This document shows positions 17,381 through 23,917 of a stretch of 64,000 bases of DNA, in pieces. The notes under the pieces are model-generated. The model saw only the letters and a list, made by a program, of their open reading frames with translations, did no database searches and had not been told where the DNA came from. The stretch lies in contig JAFDWH010000019.1 of NCBI GenBank assembly GCA_018268595.1, positions 124,001 to 188,000 of the forward strand, written 5' to 3'. The first letter of the stretch is position 1. Each line of letters opens with the position of its first letter. Both the position numbers and the translations under genes were made by a program. Source of the stretch: Actinomycetota bacterium (GTDB lineage: Bacteria > Actinomycetota > Thermoleophilia > Solirubrobacterales > Solirubrobacteraceae).

Positions 17381-18146
17381 GGGCGCGCACGTCGCCTGCG
17401 CCGACGAGGTCGTCCCCGCCGAGGGCGACCTCGTCGGGGCGGTCATCCGCCAGCGACAGCAGCCACTGCCCGCGCTCGTCGCGGCGCAGCAGGTCCCGCT
17501 CCGCCAAGGCGCCGAGCGCCGACGTCACCGACGGGCGCTGCGCGCCGACGAGCAGGGCGAGCTGACGGTGCGTCAGCCCGAGCGGGATCAGGACGCCGTC
17601 CGCCGTGACCTTCCCGAAGCGGTCGGCGAGGTGCCAGAAGAACGCGAGCAGGCGCGTGTCGACGCGCTTGAGGCTGTGGATGCTGACCATCACGCCGAGG
17701 TCGTGCGCGCGTTCCGTGGCGCGCGCCACGAGCGCGGTGATGAGCGTCGGCCAGTGCGCGGCGACGCGCAGGAAGCGGCGATCGAGCACGGCCAGGCGCG
17801 TCGGTTCGACCACGCGCCAGCCGATCTCGTGCCGCATCGGCGCGTCGCTGCCGCGCGCGTCGTTGGGGCGCAGCAGCGCTCCGGGCCCGATCAGCTCGCC
17901 GCAACGCGCGTCCGCGACCGTCACGTCGCGGATCAGCAGCCCCTCGAGCACGAGCAGGCCGAGCTCGGCGGAGGCGACCTCGTCGCGGGGGGACCAGTCG
18001 CCCGTCGGCAGCTCGATCACCGCGGCGACCGCGTGCTGGCGGGCACGGCTGCGCTCCGGGTCCGGCAGCGCGGTGCGGAGCCCGGCGTCGTGGTCGAGGA
18101 CGTAGACGAAGTGCTCGCCGGGGCGGCTGGGGTCGGTTACGGACAC
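17370..18146 (-). CDS. CRP/FNR-family transcription regulator
   Basis: A 258-residue protein with an N-terminal cyclic-nucleotide-binding-like beta barrel (to about residue 140), a long dimer helix (HWPTLITALVARATERAHDL) and a C-terminal winged helix with LTHRQLALLVGAQRPSVTSALGAL, the Crp-type recognition helix. The residues that bind cAMP in true CRP are not evident, so the ligand is unknown. Upstream on the same strand lie the IIKP micro-ORF and a strong hairpin, then a methyltransferase. A GTG start is used. Confidence 0.85.
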   Translation of the reverse strand: MSVTDPSRPGEHFVYVLDHDAGLRTALPDPERSRARQHAVAAVIELPTGDWSPRDEVASAELGLLVLEGLLIRDVTVADARCGELIGPGALLRPNDARGSDAPMRHEIGWRVVEPTRLAVLDRRFLRVAAHWPTLITALVARATERAHDLGVMVSIHSLKRVDTRLLAFFWHLADRFGKVTADGVLIPLGLTHRQLALLVGAQRPSVTSALGALAERDLLRRDERGQWLLSLADDRPDEVALGGDDLVGAGDVRAPIA

Positions 18147-18213
18147 GCTGCCGTCCCACGTACCCGTTCCGGGCCGATCGCTCGCACGGGATTTCCCGCT
18201 CGCGCCTTCGCGC

Positions 18214-18249
18214 GGGCGTCGCCGGCACTGCGGGAGGCCGGCGACGCCC
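18214..18249 (-). terminator. Perfect 13-bp hairpin downstream of the micro-ORF
   Basis: GGGCGTCGCCGGC (18214-18226) and GCCGGCGACGCCC (18237-18249) are exact reverse complements with a ten-base loop; pairing continues a few bases outward past one bulge. On the minus strand it begins 15 bases after the micro-ORF stop. No T-run follows, as often in very GC-rich genomes. It would separate the micro-ORF from the CRP-like gene. Confidence 0.6.
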
Positions 18250-18264
18250 CGCGACGGGCGGGCG

Positions 18265-18309
18265 CTACGGCTTGATGATCGGCTTGATGATCGGCTTGAT
18301 GATGCCCAT
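18265..18309 (-). CDS. Micro-ORF encoding MGIIKPIIKPIIKP
   Basis: Fourteen codons read M-G followed by three identical I-I-K-P units and a TAG. Upstream is AGGGGGTGA, one mismatch from the consensus AGGAGGTGA, eight bases before the ATG, which is unusually strong for this window. The ORF lies 40 bases after the end of the methyltransferase gene on the same strand and 15 bases before a perfect 13-bp hairpin. The peptide is cationic and hydrophobic. I know of no named family; the tandem units could reflect a simple DNA repeat, but the frame, ribosome binding site and terminator all agree. Confidence 0.6.
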   Translation of the reverse strand: MGIIKPIIKPIIKP

Positions 18310-18349
18310 GGCGGTTCTCACCCCCTCTCCGGCTCGTCGTGATGGCACG

Positions 18350-19123
18350 TCAGCCGGCTCGTCCCGCGACGTAGACGAGCTTCGTGTGGACCTCCTCGTC
18401 GGCGTCCTCGTGGAGGACGCCGCCGGTGGACTGGCCCAGCACGGCTCGGCAGGCGAGTCCGGCTGACGTCAAGGCGCGGCGGATCGTGGGCTCCGGGTGG
18501 TGGCGCTGGACGTGGCGGCTGATGAGGCCGTCGCGGCCGCCCAGCTCGATCGCGGCCATGCACAGCGCCCCGGCCTCGACCGGGACCGCGGTCTCGCCGC
18601 GCCACACGGCGTCGGCGAGCGGCCGCTCGAAGACCGCGCCCTCGGCGAAGCCCGCGCGGTAGGTCGCGAGCGTGTTCGTGTCGAACAGGTAGGCCCCGTC
18701 CGCGGTGAGTTGCCGAGCGACCCCCGCGAACGCGGCGACGAGGTCGTCCTCGCTCAGCAGGTAGTTGACGGCGTCGTCGAGGCACGTGACGAGTCCGAAC
18801 GCGCCAAGTTCGGGCAGCTCGCGCATGTCCGCCACGAGCACGCGGTCCGGGTCGATGCCCGCGCACCGGCGCGCGCGCTCGGCCATCGCGGGGGAGATGT
18901 CGCACGCCCAGACGTCGTAGCCGCGCTCCAGCAGCGGCGCGAAGCTCTTGCCGGTCCCGCACGCCACGTCGAGCGCGCGGGTCCCGTTTGCCCCGTGGCT
19001 ACGGGCAATTCGCTCGAGCTGCGCGATCCACGCGGCGTGGTCGTAGCCGTCCGTGAAGTCGTCGTAGACGGGCGCGAGTCGCTCGTACGCGAGCAGCGCC
19101 GGTGTCGCTGTCATGGTCGCCAT
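18350..19123 (-). CDS. Class I SAM-dependent methyltransferase
   Basis: The 257-residue protein starts MATMTATPALLAYERLAPVY, has the SAM-binding GxGxG equivalent in LDVACGTGKSFAPLLERGYDVWACDIS, the acidic motif II and MRELPELGAFGLVTCLDDAVNYL, and a C-terminal beta domain of about 90 residues. This is the small ubiquinone/glycine-type methyltransferase fold; the substrate is unknown. It is divergent from the ECF sigma gene with 80 bases between starts, and is followed on its strand by the IIKP micro-ORF. Confidence 0.85.
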   Translation of the reverse strand: MATMTATPALLAYERLAPVYDDFTDGYDHAAWIAQLERIARSHGANGTRALDVACGTGKSFAPLLERGYDVWACDISPAMAERARRCAGIDPDRVLVADMRELPELGAFGLVTCLDDAVNYLLSEDDLVAAFAGVARQLTADGAYLFDTNTLATYRAGFAEGAVFERPLADAVWRGETAVPVEAGALCMAAIELGGRDGLISRHVQRHHPEPTIRRALTSAGLACRAVLGQSTGGVLHEDADEEVHTKLVYVAGRAG

Positions 19124-19147
19124 GACCAGCAAGACCCGCCGAACGCT

Positions 19148-19174
19148 CACGAACGTTTCACATACTTCGTGAAC
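19148..19174. promoter_or_regulatory. AT-rich divergent promoter region with overlapping inverted repeats
   Basis: Between the divergent methyltransferase and sigma genes, CACGAA (19148-19153) pairs with TTCGTG (19166-19171) and GTTTCAC (19155-19161) faces GTGAAC (19169-19174). The stretch is clearly less GC-rich than its surroundings, as expected for an operator or promoter. Which protein binds is unknown. Confidence 0.35.
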
Positions 19175-19203
19175 TTCTACGCAACCTCCGCGATGCTGCG
19201 CTT

Positions 19204-19734
19204 GTGGCTGCTGCAAGCGAGGGGGACCGCTCGCATCTGCCGAGCGGTGACTGGAACTGGAAGCTGATGCGGGGCGTCGCCGTGCGGGAGGCGCGGCGGT
19301 ACGTCGGCACTGCCCACGACATCGACGAAGTCGTGCAGGAGGCGCTCGTGCGCGCATGGCGCCGGCGGGCGACCTGCCAGGGCGACGACCGTATGCCGTG
19401 GATGCGCCAGATCGCGCGCAACGAGGCGCTGCGACTGCTCGAGCGCCGCAGACGGCGCTCCGAGTTCGAGCTGCTCGACGACGAAAGGCTGCTCGCAGGC
19501 GTCGCCGACGAGGACGCGCAGCAGGAGCAGGAGGGCATGCTGCTCCGGATGGAGGTTGAACAAGTCGTCGGCTGCTTGAGCGTTGCCGACCGACAGCTGC
19601 TTGCACTACGCTATGAGCGCGATCTGACCCAGCCGGAGGTGGCTCGCATGCTCGGTATCCCGGAAGGAACCGTCAAGATCCGACTTCATCGGCTTCGCGG
19701 ACGGTTGCGCAAGGCATTGGACGCCCCTGTATGA
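19204..19734 (+). CDS. ECF-family RNA polymerase sigma factor
   Basis: The 176-residue protein has sigma region 2 (DIDEVVQEALVRAWRR) and region 4 (LSVADRQLLALRYERDLTQPEVARMLGIPEGTVKIRLHRLRGRLRK) and lacks regions 1 and 3, the layout of extracytoplasmic-function sigma factors. Its stop overlaps the ATG of an ArsR-like regulator by four bases, where many ECF factors have an anti-sigma gene. The downstream protein has no membrane helix, so it is not a classical anti-sigma factor. GTG 19204 is used; the true start is not certain. Confidence 0.85.
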   Translation: MAAASEGDRSHLPSGDWNWKLMRGVAVREARRYVGTAHDIDEVVQEALVRAWRRRATCQGDDRMPWMRQIARNEALRLLERRRRRSEFELLDDERLLAGVADEDAQQEQEGMLLRMEVEQVVGCLSVADRQLLALRYERDLTQPEVARMLGIPEGTVKIRLHRLRGRLRKALDAPV

Positions 19735-20414
19735 AGCCTTACAGCGACATCAACGATCCGCGGCTCATCAAGGCTCTGGCGCACCCGCTGCGCGTGCGGA
19801 TCCTCTCAATTCTCGAGACGCGGGACATGGCGAGCCCGAACGAGATGGCCGACGAGCTCGGCGTCTCGCTCGGCGTCATGAGCTACCACGTACGCCGCCT
19901 CCACGCGCTCGGATTCCTCGAGCTCGTCAAGCGCACGCCGCGCCGCGGAGCGATAGAGCACCACTACCGTGCGAAGGCGCGTCCGCGCGTCACCGACGAG
20001 GGCTGGGCGGAGACGCCGTCGATCGTCAAGCGCGCGATGGTCGGCGCCTCGCTCCAGCAGATCACCGGCTACATCAACACGGCCGCCGAGCAGGGCGGGT
20101 TCGACCGCGGCGACGCGCATCTCAGCCGAACCGTGCTGATGCTCGACGACGAGGGCTGGAGACAGCTCGCCGGCGAGATGGCGCAGTGGATGGCGCGCGT
20201 CGAGCAGCTGGAGGAGGAGAGCCTCGAGCGCATCGCCGCCTCCGGCGCCGACAGCGACACGGTGGCCAAGCGCAGCGCCGCGATCCTGATGCTGTTCGAG
20301 GCGGAGGGCGTGCCGGAGCACGACCCGGCGCGCGACGCGAACGGCGCGGACGAGCGTCTCGGCCGCCGCTCGTCGCGGCGCCCGCGGCCGCTGCGAGCCG
20401 TCAGTCGCGACTGA
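19731..20414 (+). CDS. ArsR-like winged-helix transcription regulator
   Basis: A 227-residue protein starting MKPYSDINDPRLIKALAHPLRVRILSIL, the classic ArsR-type winged-helix opening, with recognition helix SLGVMSYHVRRLHALGFLELV. A C-terminal helical region of about 110 residues (ITGYINTAAEQ to MLFEAEGVPEHD) and a basic tail follow. No metal-binding cysteines are visible. It is translationally coupled to the ECF sigma gene, so the two probably act on a shared response. Confidence 0.85.
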   Translation: MKPYSDINDPRLIKALAHPLRVRILSILETRDMASPNEMADELGVSLGVMSYHVRRLHALGFLELVKRTPRRGAIEHHYRAKARPRVTDEGWAETPSIVKRAMVGASLQQITGYINTAAEQGGFDRGDAHLSRTVLMLDDEGWRQLAGEMAQWMARVEQLEEESLERIAASGADSDTVAKRSAAILMLFEAEGVPEHDPARDANGADERLGRRSSRRPRPLRAVSRD

Positions 20415-20444
20415 GGCGAGGCGCCGAGCCCGTGGCCCGAGGAG

Positions 20445-20450
20445 CTATAC
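20445..20450 (+). promoter_or_regulatory. -10 box of tRNA-Gly
   Basis: TATACT lies 12 bases before the tRNA. The surrounding GCTATACTCGC is identical to the sequence upstream of infC at 45877. No good -35 is seen. Confidence 0.55.
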
Positions 20451-20462
20451 TCGCGGCCCGCT

Positions 20463-20536
20463 GCGGATGTAGCTCAGTTGGCTAGAGCGTCTGCTTGCCA
20501 TGCAGAAGGTCGAGGGTTCGAGTCCCTTCATCCGCT
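20463..20536 (+). tRNA. tRNA-Gly (anticodon GCC)
   Basis: A full cloverleaf is visible: acceptor GCGGATG/CATCCGC, D arm GCTC/GAGC, anticodon stem TCTGC/GCAGA with loop TTGCCAT (anticodon GCC), T arm GAGGG/CCCTT with the TTCGAGT loop, and discriminator T. CCA is not encoded. Its 3' 46 bases lie in the left attachment repeat of the island, so the element restored an intact tRNA on integration. Confidence 0.95.
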
Positions 20537-20538
20537 TC
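20491..20538 (+). repeat. Left attachment repeat (attL), 48 bp
   Basis: This copy runs from the anticodon stem of tRNA-Gly to two bases past the tRNA end and is identical to 30954-31001. Crossover probably occurs near the anticodon loop, as is usual for tRNA-targeting integrases, but the sequence does not fix the point. Confidence 0.9.
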
Positions 20539-20542
20539 TGAC

Positions 20543-20568
20543 GAACGGCCCGCCACAGCGGGTCGTTC
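20543..20568 (+). terminator. Terminator of tRNA-Gly, supplied by the island
   Basis: GAACGGCCCGC (20543-20553) pairs with GCGGGTCGTTC (20558-20568) through one G-T pair, with a CACA loop and a T-containing tail. It lies just inside the island, so the uninterrupted chromosome would not have had it here. Confidence 0.6.
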
Positions 20569-20609
20569 TGCGTTTCGGGCGGCGCTGTGGGGGAGGCCAG
20601 CCGGATCGC

Positions 20610-20630
20610 GGGTACCAGCCGCGGGTACCA
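20610..20630 (+). repeat. Paired GGGTACCA repeats, left end of island
   Basis: GGGTACCA occurs at 20610-20617 and 20623-20630, 13 bases apart start to start. The same pair, 12 bases apart, lies at the right end. Paired direct repeats at both ends of an integrase element are typical of arm-type integrase binding sites. Confidence 0.5.
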
Positions 20631-20636
20631 AATCCG

Positions 20637-20696
20637 CCAACTGAGCTACATCCGCGCGCGGTGCGGGATGCAGCTAAGCCAGCGGAGCTACACCCG
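20637..20696 (-). repeat. Inverted copies of the tRNA-Gly 5' end
   Basis: Bases 20637-20655 are the exact reverse complement of the first 19 bases of tRNA-Gly (20463-20481). A second copy at about 20679-20696 matches at 15 of 18 positions. They lie inside the island, 100-160 bases after the tRNA, where a read-through transcript could pair with the tRNA 5' end. Confidence 0.6.
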
Positions 20697-20726
20697 GATC
20701 GCCGGCACGGCGCCGCTGAGGATGTC

Positions 20727-21611
20727 TCAGCCGATGATCCGGGCGAGATCCTGTCTCCGGCCTGAATCGCCACCAGGCTCGCGAAGCCGCGGCGGGGCGT
20801 CCACCAGTCGCCGTGCGGCGGCGCGAGCCGAGCGGACATGTCGGAGACGGCGGGGGAGGAACGGGACGGTGCGCCGACAAGCGTAGGCCGTCACGGCGAA
20901 GGCGCGCGCTCGCGCGGGGCTCCACTGGAGGCCGAGGCTGTCACGCAGGCGGTCGGGCAGCAGGCCGAGCGTGGGGAGGCGCACGAGGGCTAGCAGCGGC
21001 GTGGCAGGATCGGGGAGGTCGAGCGGGTTGAGGGCGATGTCCGCGACGTGGCGGGCTGCGACGGTGGGCTCCAGCGTGCGGTCCACCGTCCCCTCGAAGT
21101 AGGCGGTGAAGTCGGCGTAGGTTGGCGGGCAGCCATCCAGGGGCACGCCGCAGGCGTACGCGAAGCGCTTCTGCTCGGCGTAGTAGCGCTCGATCTCGCT
21201 CGCCGTCAGGCGGTGGACGTACCGCTCATGGGTCGCGATCGACGTGCGGACGAGCGTCGCCCACACCCAGAGGACGAGAGCGGGATCGGTGGCGTCGTAG
21301 GGCGAGCCGGCAGCCTGGCCGTGGCTGACGACGCCCTGAATGCGGGCGTGCGCTCGTCGCATGCGGGCGGCGCCGCGTTCGGCCGTCGCGGTGTCGCCGA
21401 AGATGATCTGGCCCATCGTGTCGAGCGTGTGCGTCAGCCGTCCCCAGCGGTCGGTCGTGAACCGCGAGTAGTGCTCGACGCCTGCGCCGACTAGCGGGTG
21501 TGCGACTTGCAGGATGAGCGCGCAGCCGCCGCCGAGCATGAGGGCTGCCTCGCTGTTGATCGCCCAAGTGGCCGAGCCGGGGCCGAACCACCCGGCATCG
21601 CCTCCGCACAT
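20727..21611 (-). CDS. MpaB-family oxygenase (DUF2236)
   Basis: The 294-residue protein matches the MpaB/latex-clearing-protein catalytic family, in which a haem-binding helical domain carries out oxidative reactions. LQVAHPLVGAGVEHYS is followed by VSHGQAAGSPYDATDPALVLWVWATLV and a row of helices ending in basic residues. The family's conserved His and DP-x4-W pattern are present. There is no signal peptide. AAGGGGA precedes the ATG. It is divergent from the PadR gene across 212 bases holding an inverted repeat. The substrate is unknown. Confidence 0.8.
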   Translation of the reverse strand: MCGGDAGWFGPGSATWAINSEAALMLGGGCALILQVAHPLVGAGVEHYSRFTTDRWGRLTHTLDTMGQIIFGDTATAERGAARMRRAHARIQGVVSHGQAAGSPYDATDPALVLWVWATLVRTSIATHERYVHRLTASEIERYYAEQKRFAYACGVPLDGCPPTYADFTAYFEGTVDRTLEPTVAARHVADIALNPLDLPDPATPLLALVRLPTLGLLPDRLRDSLGLQWSPARARAFAVTAYACRRTVPFLPRRLRHVRSARAAARRLVDAPPRLREPGGDSGRRQDLARIIG

Positions 21612-21674
21612 CGCGGTTCCCCTTGGGTTGGAACGGGTCTTCGCAACAGTAGCCGCCGACTCGGGCGCGACCGG

Positions 21675-21691
21675 TACTCCAGTCTTGAGTA
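21675..21691. promoter_or_regulatory. Candidate PadR operator
   Basis: TACTC (21675-21679) and GAGTA (21687-21691) form a perfect inverted repeat with a seven-base spacer in a locally AT-richer stretch between the divergent MpaB and PadR genes. PadR regulators usually bind such repeats at their own promoters. Confidence 0.4.
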
Positions 21692-21823
21692 TTTGCGCAT
21701 GAACGCGGGCGTGTGCATTAGGGTGGGCGGACCGTGCCCGAAGAAACGGGCGACCGTGCGGATGTGGAGCGCGTCGACCGGGCCGCTCCTCGGGAGGCTG
21801 TCGGCTGTGGGAGGAGGGCGACC

Positions 21824-22411
21824 TTGCCTGTGAAGCACGCCGTGCTCGGCCTGCTGATGGAGCGGGCTGGATACGGCTACGACGTGGCCAACCGGCTTTC
21901 TGAGCGCCTGGGGCCTGGGGTGCCAGTCTCCGAGGGCACTGTGCATTCCTCGATCAAGAGCCTCAGAAACGAGGGGTACATCGAGTTGGTGAGACGCACG
22001 TTCCGGGGCGATCAGGTCGCGGTCTGGTACTCCGCGACAAGATCGGGCGCCGGCAGATACCACGGATGGCTCGATGAGCCCTTGGTTCTGGAGCCGGTGC
22101 GTGACGAGCTGTACCTGAAGTTCGCGATGGTAGACGTGGGCCGGCTGCCTAGATTCAGAGCGGAGTTCAAGCGGCTTGAGCTGGAGTGCCTCGCCGAGAT
22201 CGCGGTGCATACCCGCGGATACCCGCTGGCCGACGACCTGGCGGACCCGGTGTCCTGGGGCGTCGCGAGACGGCTGCTGCTGGACTCGCGGGCGCTCGAT
22301 CACCTCAACGGCAATCTGGCGTTCATTCGGCGCACGCTCGGCGTCCTGCGCTGGGCTGAGGAGCAGGGCGGAACCGTTCCACGGGATAGGCTCCTCGAGG
22401 CGGTGTCGTAG
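21824..22411 (+). CDS. PadR-family transcription regulator
   Basis: The 195-residue protein begins with the PadR winged helix: HAVLGLLMERAGYGYDVANRL, SEGTVHSSIKSLRNEGYIELV and the wing QVAVWYSATRSG. A C-terminal coiled domain with the long helix ELECLAEIAV follows. AGGAGG lies six bases before a TTG at 21824, which was chosen over upstream starts and over GTG 21830. It is followed at 19 bases by two ABC ATPases and a permease, which it probably represses until a substrate is sensed. Confidence 0.88.
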   Translation: MPVKHAVLGLLMERAGYGYDVANRLSERLGPGVPVSEGTVHSSIKSLRNEGYIELVRRTFRGDQVAVWYSATRSGAGRYHGWLDEPLVLEPVRDELYLKFAMVDVGRLPRFRAEFKRLELECLAEIAVHTRGYPLADDLADPVSWGVARRLLLDSRALDHLNGNLAFIRRTLGVLRWAEEQGGTVPRDRLLEAVS

Positions 22412-22430
22412 TCGGACTGGACGGGGTGAG

Positions 22431-23198
22431 ATGTCGGCTCTGCTCTCGCTGATCGGCGTCACGAAGCGCTACGCGCGTGGCGTGCGCGAGGTCACGGTGT
22501 TGGACGACGTCTCGCTCGAGCTGGAGGCTGGCGACTTCGCCTGTGTCCTTGCTGGCCGCGGCGAGGGCAAGACGACCTTGCTGGAGATCGCCGCCGGCTA
22601 TCGCTGGCCCGAGGAGGGCCGCGTCATGTTCGCCGGCCGGGACATCAGCACCGTGAACGATCGAGTTCGCAGCCGCCTGCACCGGTCGGAGATCCGGTGC
22701 GTCCTCAACCGCTCGGTTCCGGTGGTGCGTGGCGAGACGGTCCTGGACCACGTCGCGCTCCCGCTCACCGCCGACGGTGCGGGCGTCAGAGCGGCGCGGC
22801 ACACGGCAGCGGCGATGATCGAGCGCGTCGGCGCCCGCGAGTACATCGACGCGCGCGTGACGGATCTCGCCGACTGGGAGCGGGCGCGAGTGGCGCTCGC
22901 GCAAGCGTGCGTGCCCGGACCCCGGCTGCTCATCGCCGACGAGCTGACCGACACGCTCGACCTGATCGAGCGCAGCTCGGTTCTCGCGCTGCTCCAGAGC
23001 TTCGCCCGCGAGGGCGTCGCCGTCCTCATCACCGCGGCTGACGCGCACGGCGCGGTGGGCTGCAGCCGTCTGCTCACGCTCAGCGGAGCTGAGCTTGTGG
23101 AGGCGCCCGTCACGAGAACCGAGGGCGAGAAGCCCTCTAACGATCCGGGCGAGGTCGTGCCGTTCACGCGCGAGCGGCGAGGCGGCGGGGGCGAGTAG
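22431..23198 (+). CDS. Degenerate ABC-transporter ATPase
   Basis: The 255-residue protein aligns along its length with the canonical ATPase encoded next to it, but the catalytic motifs are eroded. Walker A is AGRGEGKT (first Gly is Ala41), the Q-loop Gln is Asn93, the LSGGE signature is replaced by DLADWE, and the H-loop His is Ala202. Walker B LLIADE is intact. Such a subunit may still bind ATP and dimerise but is unlikely to hydrolyse it. ATG 22431 follows GGGGTGAG. The stop overlaps the next GTG by one base. Confidence 0.85.
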   Translation: MSALLSLIGVTKRYARGVREVTVLDDVSLELEAGDFACVLAGRGEGKTTLLEIAAGYRWPEEGRVMFAGRDISTVNDRVRSRLHRSEIRCVLNRSVPVVRGETVLDHVALPLTADGAGVRAARHTAAAMIERVGAREYIDARVTDLADWERARVALAQACVPGPRLLIADELTDTLDLIERSSVLALLQSFAREGVAVLITAADAHGAVGCSRLLTLSGAELVEAPVTRTEGEKPSNDPGEVVPFTRERRGGGGE

Positions 23199-23917
23199 TG
23201 CTTGAGCTGCGAGAGGTCGTCAAGCACTACCAGACCGGCAACGAGGTCGTGCCCGCCGTCGACGGCGTGTCGTTGACGGTCGAGCCGGGCGAGATGACGG
23301 CCCTGTTCGGGCCGAGCGGCTCGGGGAAGACCACGCTGCTGCTGCTCGCGGCGGGCATGACCCCGCCCGACTCGGGCGCGGTCCTGTTCAAGGGAAGATC
23401 GGTCGGCGAGCTGAGCGCCCGCGACGGGACGCGGTTCCGACGCTCGGAGCTGGGGTTCGTGTTGCAGCAGTTCCATCTGGTGCCGTGCATGCCGGCGATC
23501 GACAATGCGGCGTTGAAGCTCGTCGCCGAGGGCATGAGCCGGAGAGCTGCGCGCAAGCGGGCGGCGCCGTGGCTGGAGCGGGTCGGGCTCGCCGAGCGGC
23601 GCGAGCATCCGCCGGAGAAGCTCTCGACGGGGGAGCGTCAGCGGGTCGCGATTGCGCGCGCGCTGGCGAACAATCCAGGGTTGATCCTCGCGGACGAGCC
23701 GACCGGCAACCTCGACACGAGCCGCGCGCAGGAGATCCTCGCGATGCTCGCCGACATCAGCCACGGCGAGGGCGTGGCCGTCGTCGTGGTGACGCACGAC
23801 CATGAGGCCGCCGGCTTCGCCGATCGCGTCCACACGCTGCGCGACGGCAAGCTGCTCGACGGAACGCCGCGAGCGGCCAGCACGCGGCCGGTCAGTGCGA
23901 TCAGCGACGTCGGTTGA
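23198..23917 (+). CDS. ABC-transporter ATPase, LolD/MacB/FtsE type
   Basis: The 239-residue protein has all nucleotide-binding motifs: Walker A GPSGSGKT (38-45), Q-loop Gln90 in VLQQFHLVP, signature LSTGE (142-146), Walker B LILADE (162-167) and H-loop His200. This subgroup drives mechanotransmission-type FtsX permeases. The GTG start overlaps the upstream gene by one base and the stop overlaps the permease TTG by four, so the three genes form one unit. It would provide the only complete set of catalytic residues in a mixed dimer. Confidence 0.92.
   Translation: MLELREVVKHYQTGNEVVPAVDGVSLTVEPGEMTALFGPSGSGKTTLLLLAAGMTPPDSGAVLFKGRSVGELSARDGTRFRRSELGFVLQQFHLVPCMPAIDNAALKLVAEGMSRRAARKRAAPWLERVGLAERREHPPEKLSTGERQRVAIARALANNPGLILADEPTGNLDTSRAQEILAMLADISHGEGVAVVVVTHDHEAAGFADRVHTLRDGKLLDGTPRAASTRPVSAISDVG

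Noticed and set aside
18269-18309. Start of a CRISPR or simple tandem-repeat array at the three 12-base units
   Set aside because: There are only three units with no spacers; the in-frame start, stop and ribosome binding site favour a micro-ORF.
20466-20900. Protein-coding frames across tRNA-Gly and the left island end
   Set aside because: They read through the tRNA and repeats and have no coherent composition.
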